From: Diprion similis
Taxonomy: Eukaryota > Arthropoda > Insecta > Hymenoptera > Diprionidae
Direction of reading: 5' to 3'
Assembly (NCBI RefSeq): GCF_021155765.1
Contig: NC_060112.1
Location: 11,284,001-11,348,000 of the forward strand
Length of the DNA: 64,000 nt
The position numbers and the translations under genes were made by a program. Under the pieces are notes generated by a model. The model saw only the letters and a program-made list of their open reading frames with translations. It was not told where the DNA came from and ran no database searches. This document shows, piece after piece, positions 59,801 to 64,000 of this stretch (the stretch's first letter is position 1; each line of letters starts with the position of its first letter).

Positions 59801-60674
59801 GATATTTATTTAAAATGACAGATTTCGGAATGACCCTGGTAGATTTTTAATCTTTTAAAGCAATGTGGAATAAAAATTGATATGTTAATAATTTTAGTAA
59901 TTATTTTTCTTGAATTATTAAGAAAATCACCTTTTCTTACGAGCACGCTTTGAGAAATTTTTAATTTAATCTTTGACTATCAGATAGTAAATTGAACGAA
60001 AAATTATTGAATTGAAAAAATTAATTTTTGATTTAACAATACATATACTTCTGTGCTCGTGAGTAAAAAATATGACATTGCAGAGAACAATTATATTTGT
60101 TGATTCAATGAAAGATTTGGTCAAGTAAATTGATCAGTGCAAGTCTTTTGAAACAACGAAAGATTTGTCGAAGGCAAGAAAAAATCAATTTTTAGCAAAA
60201 AATATGGTTCTCGCTGATTCGATAAAAGACGATTTTGAATAAAACTATCTCTGTGAGATGGAAAATGAGGTGAATATAGATGACGTATGATTTTATCTCA
60301 AACAACACGATCCAGGTAAGGTGAAAATGGATTGGTAAAGAAAATTACTCACTGGTGAGTGGTGACGTTGAAGAACAGATGAGAAAATTGCGGTGCAGAA
60401 TCTTCGGGTCCATGAGGCGACGGGAAGCTGGCGACTAACATCAGTGGTTTACGAGCAAAGTTGTGCTTACTCTGTCTGAGAAAAGCGACGCTATCATTGG
60501 CGATGAGGTCCGGATAATAATCCTTGCTGTACTCAAAACCGTGCTTGATTTTCTTCCCGTTCATGTTAACGCTGTAGTTGTAGTAGCGTGAGTTCATTAT
60601 CAGTCCTCCCCATTCCCTCCAGCCTGGCGGTATGTAAGACCCGTTGTACTTGTTCAAGTATTTCCCAAAGTATC
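34353..60674 (-). CDS. Sulf1: Extracellular heparan-sulfate 6-O-endosulfatase (Sulf), 5'-truncated by window edge
   Basis: Twelve in-phase minus-strand exons: 60,353-60,674, 51,054-51,204, 49,861-50,036, 44,447-44,557, 42,635-42,918, 40,547-40,888, 39,030-39,685, 38,616-38,798, 36,016-37,012, 35,328-35,735, 34,805-34,996 and 34,353-34,465. They total 1,310 aa. Sulf enzymes are secreted or cell-surface proteins that remove 6-O-sulfate from heparan sulfate chains and tune Wnt, FGF, BMP and Hedgehog signalling. The order of blocks is that of the family: [97 protein letters not shown], a Cys-rich stretch with PGQKW, a basic coiled segment, and a C-terminal module ([29 protein letters not shown]). 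The first exon begins in phase with a codon split upstream. The signal peptide and the CxPSR active-site exon are therefore right of 64,000 or in an exon I did not find. Confidence 0.95.
35070..35236 (-). repeat. Dispersed repeat, copy 1 (Sulf intron after exon 35,328-35,735)
   Basis: About 167 bp aligning with 40,342-40,506 in the same order and orientation: ccatatttaattt, then tcacagcttgcact, cgcataatt and tctcggggccat against tctcggcgccat. It starts about 90 bp past the exon's donor site. It is an interspersed element of unknown class, with no coding capacity and no clear terminal repeats. Confidence 0.75.
37845..38160. other. GC-rich block inside a Sulf intron
   Basis: About 300 bp that is clearly more GC-rich than its intron, with open frames on both strands (about 88 residues plus, about 104 minus) but no protein family I recognise. 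A segment around 37,905-37,955 (gcgaaagggtgattctgaaa, ttgttaagagggaatgcagc) reminded me of large-subunit rRNA core sequence, but I cannot support that by alignment. It may be a regulatory element, an old transposon fragment or an rRNA-derived insert. Confidence 0.3.
39945..40265. repeat. Interspersed element with imperfect inverted halves (Sulf intron)
   Basis: The minus strand of the right part (gatttgggtaaaacttggta, gaggtttttttgaggtcact) matches both the plus-strand left part (cgaaatttggtacctggggt) and a second locus at 54,420-54,660. The element is therefore repeated and partly palindromic. It is a non-coding transposon remnant of unknown class, lying in the 861 bp intron between Sulf exons 39,030-39,685 and 40,547-40,888. 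Confidence 0.55.
40342..40506 (-). repeat. Dispersed repeat, copy 2 (Sulf intron after exon 40,547-40,888)
   Basis: Partner of the 35,070-35,236 element, about 165 bp. It lies about 40 bp past a Sulf donor site, in the same orientation relative to transcription. The two copies differ by many substitutions and small indels, so the pair is old. Confidence 0.75.
40889..44446. other. Sulf introns flanking exon 42,635-42,918
   Basis: Two introns of about 1.7 kb and 1.5 kb with no additional gene. A less AT-rich stretch at about 42,990-43,260 gives several 65-105 residue frames on both strands; these look like chance frames in CpG-containing sequence. No repeat or RNA gene recognised. Confidence 0.5.
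47735..47902 (+). repeat. tRNA-like / SINE-like element with (TAA)n tail
   Basis: An exact RNA polymerase III A-box match (tggcgcaggcg, 47,743-47,753) is followed 53 bp later by a B-box-like gggtcgaatca (47,796-47,806; two mismatches to GGTTCGANTCC). After about 70 bp it ends in a (TAA)n tract at 47,878-47,902. agactccg at 47,736 pairs perfectly with cggagtct at 47,772, and gcgca with tgcgc, giving a hairpin. There is no recognisable anticodon arm or acceptor pairing for a working tRNA, so a tRNA-derived SINE or pseudo-tRNA is likelier. Confidence 0.45.
49200..49220. repeat. (TTA)n microsatellite
   Basis: Seven tandem trinucleotide units in a Sulf intron. Confidence 0.9.
54420..54660 (+). 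repeat. Interspersed element, second copy of the 39,945-40,265 family
   Basis: Contains aatatgccggaccaaaatcc, gatttggacggaactcgaaa, cttgggtgttttggaagtcg and ctgatcac in the order seen on the minus strand at 39,945-40,265 (gatttgggtaaaacttggta, gaggtttttttgaggtcact). Identity is modest, so it is an old or distantly related copy. Confidence 0.5.
55828..55847. repeat. (CA)n microsatellite
   Basis: Ten tandem CA units in the 9.1 kb Sulf intron. Confidence 0.9.
56800..56827. repeat. (TTTA)n microsatellite
   Basis: About seven tandem tetranucleotide units in the 9.1 kb Sulf intron. Confidence 0.9.
57791..57798. promoter_or_regulatory. Perfect CRE palindrome in a GC-richer intronic block
   Basis: TGACGTCA, the full CREB/ATF consensus, lies inside a roughly 300 bp block (57,660-57,960) that is less AT-rich than the rest of the intron. 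The site is seen directly. Its use as an enhancer of Sulf is inference. Confidence 0.35.
58441..58461. repeat. (TAA)n microsatellite
   Basis: Seven tandem trinucleotide units in the 9.1 kb Sulf intron. Confidence 0.9.
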
Positions 60675-60832
60675 CTGGAATGAAAAGCGCGTTTATTAAA
60701 TCAGTGATTCCTTGAAATCGGGCTCGTTTGGCGAGTGAATTTCAAACTCTTGAGTGAATTGGAGAATGATTTAATATTTTTCGACGATGGTTTAATGACT
60801 TTTAAGAAGTAAGTTAACGAATCAGTAACATA

Positions 60833-61082
60833 ATAAGGAGAATTCTGCTTACAGATTTCGATACCGACATTTTAGCCGCTTCACAGCTTAGACGCGAGCC
60901 CTTTTTTCTCGATGATCGATAAAAACTATGGTAACGTAGAGCGGAGTGCGGAAGATGTTTTTCTGATGATCGATAACCTCGAGCAAAGCACGGATCACCC
61001 TCACCCGAAAAAAGGGTTTGTGTCTGAGCTACGAAGTGGCTAAAATGTCGGTATCGAGATCTGTACGCAGAATTCTCCTTAT
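60833..61082. mobile_element. 250-bp MITE with about 79-bp terminal inverted repeats and TA duplication
   Basis: The left end ATAAGGAGAATTCTGC (from 60,833) is mirrored by the right end, whose complement begins ATAAGGAGAATTCTGC (from 61,082). The inverted repeats run about 79 bp (60,833-60,911 and 61,004-61,082) with about nine mismatches, including the shared internal CGATACCGACATTTTAGCC. The roughly 90 bp centre has no coding capacity. TA flanks both ends (60,831-60,832 and 61,083-61,084), as expected for target duplications of Tc1/mariner-type transposition. It lies in the Sulf intron upstream of exon 60,353-60,674. Confidence 0.82.
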
Positions 61083-62137
61083 TAAGCTATTTGAATCGAC
61101 AAAATATGCATTAAAATCGACGATTTTTCTCATATAAATTCATCGTTACGTTAACGCAACGAACTTCAACTTCCTCGTGCATTCAAAGCATAACAACTAT
61201 TCGAAACGAAAGCGATGGAAATATTTCAATGAAATTTTATTCGGTATACGTACGTAATTATGGGCATATGTATACCTGCATGCACTGCGAGTGTCTTAGA
61301 TTGTAAAAAATAAAGGTGGGGTGGGGGCTTGAAACGAGCGGTTGCAATTAGTGAAAATAAAAACGCTATTCACGTGCATGATGGATAGCCGCAAACGCGA
61401 TGCCGGGTGTAAAACGGAAAAAAGATATAATAATAATAATGAAGAGTGAAAAAATTATGGCGGTAGAATAAGTGAAGAAGAGAAGAAAAAAACGACGAGT
61501 TTCTTTTGCAATTCCCTTCGCGCAACCTTTGTTGAGTAATTAACTTTGCGAACGCTGCGCGCAAATATTGGCTCTGGGTTCGATAATTCGCAACAGTAAA
61601 TTTGCACTCTGTTTTACGATGCGATTCGTTGATGCGCAGCGGATTTTTCGCGGCTTCGATTAATCGCCGTGTACTCGATACCGAGTTGAAAAATTCGAAT
61701 GGCAGTCGAAATAGCTAACAATGAAGCACCGGATTGCATATTTTTTTTTGCAAAACAACAAAAATCTTTTACAATTCCGAGCTATCATTATTTCAATTTA
61801 ATAAATTTCTAATCATACGAGGTAATTTGTATTCTGTTTACGATTTTTTTATATTTCGATTCAAAAAAGAAATGAAAAATAGGTATTTTATTCACCGTAA
61901 AATATCTTCCTAAAAATTGGAAAATTCGATACATCGAACATCTTCAAAAATCAAATATTCGCATGAAAAATTAATGGAGACAATTCGAATCTCCGATATT
62001 TCGTGTGACCAGGAGTTTATTTTATACGACTTTCAATGATGTGTTTGTAAAATTTTATCAATAAAACTTGAATTCAAGCTCATCTTCTGAGTTTGGTAAA
62101 AATCATACACGTTTAGAAACTTGAGCTGAGTACAAAA

Positions 62138-62198
62138 AAATAAATAAATAAAAAAAAAAAATAAATAAAAACAAAAAAAAAAAAAAAAAAAAAAAAAG
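62138..62198. repeat. A-rich simple sequence (aaataaataaa and A-run)
   Basis: About 60 bp almost purely A with scattered T and C, ending in an A-run of over 20. It may be the tail of a retroposed element, but nothing upstream is recognisable. Confidence 0.8.
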
Positions 62199-62592
62199 AA
62201 CTCTGAATTTCAACGAATATATTTGCCGAAGCACACACCGACGGGCTAATTTTCGGCGACAAGTTGCAGCGAGGAGGAAACACAAGTTGAATACGGAGAT
62301 CGAACTGCATATCTGGCAATAAATCAAAAGTTAATTCCATTTTCCCGTCCGGTGGCTGTGCAGTTGCATGCAATAAAGGCGGAGCCGAGAGCGAACACAT
62401 CTTCATCCCATGAATTATTCATCGGGACGTATAATATAATTAATTCAAAGGTAGGGAAGAGCTTATACACAGCGCTACTATTCCGCCATTCCTGCACTGC
62501 TGGCACACATAACCTACCTCTATTACCTATACATAGCTATATTCGCAGGAGGTCTATATTACGTATAGGTGTACCTATATAGTCACAATATT

Positions 62593-62612
62593 TTATATAT
62601 ATATATATATAT
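62593..62612. repeat. (AT)n microsatellite
   Basis: Ten tandem TA/AT units. Confidence 0.9.
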
Positions 62613-64000
62613 CTACAAATGAACATGTATCGAAGGACTCGTCTGGTCTGCGCTTTGGCAGAACTTTTTTCGGACGATCTTTTTTGCCAAAGCACATTTG
62701 GACCATCTTGAATCGTCAATAATATTTCTATTTTGTGTAAGGCAGGCGCCAGCTTTCGTCTCGATCAATATCTGACGTCTTAATGGTAATTAAAAGCGTA
62801 TCTTATTTTCGGATAAGCTTTCAGCTCCGCCTCCGAACGATGGATGGATGGCGTGATGCGAATCGTTTTTTCCTCTTTTTTTATTTTTATATTTTTTCGT
62901 TCTCCACCTTGGAGAGAATCGATTTATACAAATAGCACATGAATTTATTTATACGATATATTGATTAGCATTTTTTCACACGGATACACCTGCGCAACAA
63001 TATATTTTATCTGAAAATATTTCTTTTTTTTTTTCATTTTAATATTCAAAATTGAATATTTCTGGGATTTTTTCGTCGAATATGTACTTTTTCAATTTTT
63101 TCCTCTCGAATATGCGTTGACAGTATCACGCGCTTTTTATGCGAAAAATATTTTATTACCACGAATCGTCGTTCACATCTCGAGTTATTTATCCCAGACT
63201 GCAGAGAGTCCGGAAATTCAGTATTCAACGTATTTTTTTTACACCATTCGAATAAAAACGACAGAAATTTTCATGACCCTACTGTTAGAGACAAGATAGT
63301 TCAAAACAATAAAAGTGGTAAAATTCTACCATTGAAACATATTTTCAAAGACCATCTAAATAGATCCTAATAAATTTCGCCTCGCATAGCGAATAGAATT
63401 ATAATTGTAAGCTTCCTACATATATACGGTTCTCAGAAGTTTTGAAAATTCTCTACAACAATATGTGAAAAGAATTTTTCCGAAAAGAAAAATAAAAGAA
63501 GTTGATTCCGAGTAAGAAGAAGGAGAAAAAAAATAACAATGCAGATTTATAACACAGTTGGTTGTAACATGGCTCGATATATTCCCAAGCTGCAATTTAT
63601 TGCGGTCTTATTATAAGCATATAAAGATACACACGCGCAGATCATATGTGCAAATTTATACGTACACGTACATAAGTCAGAGTGAAATTGCACAAGTCTT
63701 GGGACACGCCAGTCGAACAATGCTCTGAGTACCAAAGGCTCTTTGTCAAACTGCGGAGCGCGGAAGCGATTTTTTACTCGCACGGTTTCGCCATTCCTTT
63801 TGACCCATTTGAACAAACGGCTCCGTGAGATCTATTTGCAATTAGTGTATAGCGATTCCGAGTCTTTGATATGATTTAAACAAAAACGCTGACGCGACGT
63901 AGGTATTTATGGTGAATTTATAGTAAATTTACATGCTGGATTTGTCAAAAAAGATTGGAGTGTTACAGTTTCAAAATCAGATCGCTATAGCTTTGCAGAT

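Larger units (their letters stand above)
51205..60352. other. Largest Sulf intron (9.1 kb)
   Basis: No additional gene supported. Contents: an AT-rich 104-residue open frame at 51,871-52,185 (plus) that lacks an ATG in its first half; an ATCG-rich cluster at about 52,795-52,866; an interspersed repeat at 54,420-54,660; a (CA)n at 55,828-55,847; a (TTTA)n at 56,800-56,827; a GC-richer block at 57,660-57,960 with a perfect CRE palindrome; a (TAA)n at 58,441-58,461; and a T-run at about 58,886-58,904. Confidence 0.55.
44447..60674 (-). other. Sulf catalytic-domain exons (C-terminal half of the sulfatase fold)
   Basis: Four exons (60,353-60,674, 51,054-51,204, 49,861-50,036, 44,447-44,557) encode the second half of the alkaline-phosphatase/sulfatase fold. 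[12 protein letters not shown] and [13 protein letters not shown] carry the residues that, in sulfatases generally, bind the metal ion and substrate sulfate (Asp-His of SDHG, Lys of KGK). Introns here are the largest of the gene (about 9.1 kb, 1.0 kb and 5.3 kb), against 0.3-1.7 kb downstream. Confidence 0.88.
61083..64000. other. Sulf intron continuing to the right window edge
   Basis: No Sulf N-terminal exon recognised here: no stretch encodes the CxPSR sulfatase signature or the ENCSSPSW-type block. There are long homopolymer and simple tracts: A-rich 62,138-62,198, (AT)n 62,593-62,612 and T-run about 63,025-63,036. A less AT-rich stretch at 63,690-63,835 has open frames of about 50 codons on the minus strand but no known family. 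Confidence 0.5.

Overview
This is a eukaryotic window, almost certainly from an insect. The genes are interrupted by many short GT-AG introns, the background is AT-rich, and every protein recognised is an animal one. The insect call rests on gene content and on the style of the dispersed repeats. Hymenoptera (sawfly-like) is my best guess, but that is inference.

Layout. (1) 1 to about 15,560 is one uninterrupted satellite array: about 50 head-to-tail monomers of 312 bp, with clear higher-order structure (3-, 4- and 8-monomer blocks repeated at 936, 1,248 and 2,496 bp). It runs off the left edge and ends on the right in a strongly diverged boundary monomer (15,560-15,750). (2) 16.2-17.4 kb, plus strand: the mitochondrial import-motor J-protein TIM14/DNAJC19 (Pam18). 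Its first coding exon holds only the start codon, and a CpG-rich NRF-1-like promoter element lies upstream. (3) 19.2-22.7 kb, minus strand: a complete seven-exon TBC-domain Rab GAP orthologous to GRTP1/TBC1D6. (4) 24.2-31.0 kb, minus strand: a nine-exon, 1,679-residue CEP295/Ana1-type centriole protein. (5) 31.3-32.6 kb, plus strand: MRNIP, a small MRN-complex (DNA damage) partner. It is head-to-head with CEP295 across a roughly 370 bp shared promoter. (6) 34.35-60.67 kb, minus strand: the 3' twelve exons (1,310 residues) of an extracellular heparan-sulfate 6-O-endosulfatase (Sulf). The signal peptide and the catalytic-Cys (formylglycine) exon lie beyond the right edge.

I rebuilt exons by matching splice sites, checking phase across every intron, and comparing with remembered family sequences. 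All four complete genes close in frame with lengths close to known family members: TIM14 116 aa, GRTP1 338 aa, CEP295 1,679 aa, MRNIP 347 aa. Most short open frames elsewhere are shadows of these exons or chance frames in AT-rich introns. The frames in the first 15.6 kb belong to the satellite.

The genes do not form one pathway. CEP295 and MRNIP may be co-expressed in dividing cells through a shared promoter. Beyond the satellite, the items most worth a second look are the greatly enlarged hydrophilic domain of Sulf with three furin-type motifs, a 250 bp TA-flanked inverted-repeat element (MITE) at 60.8-61.1 kb, a tRNA-like/SINE-like element at 47.7 kb, and paired dispersed repeats lying just downstream of two Sulf exons.
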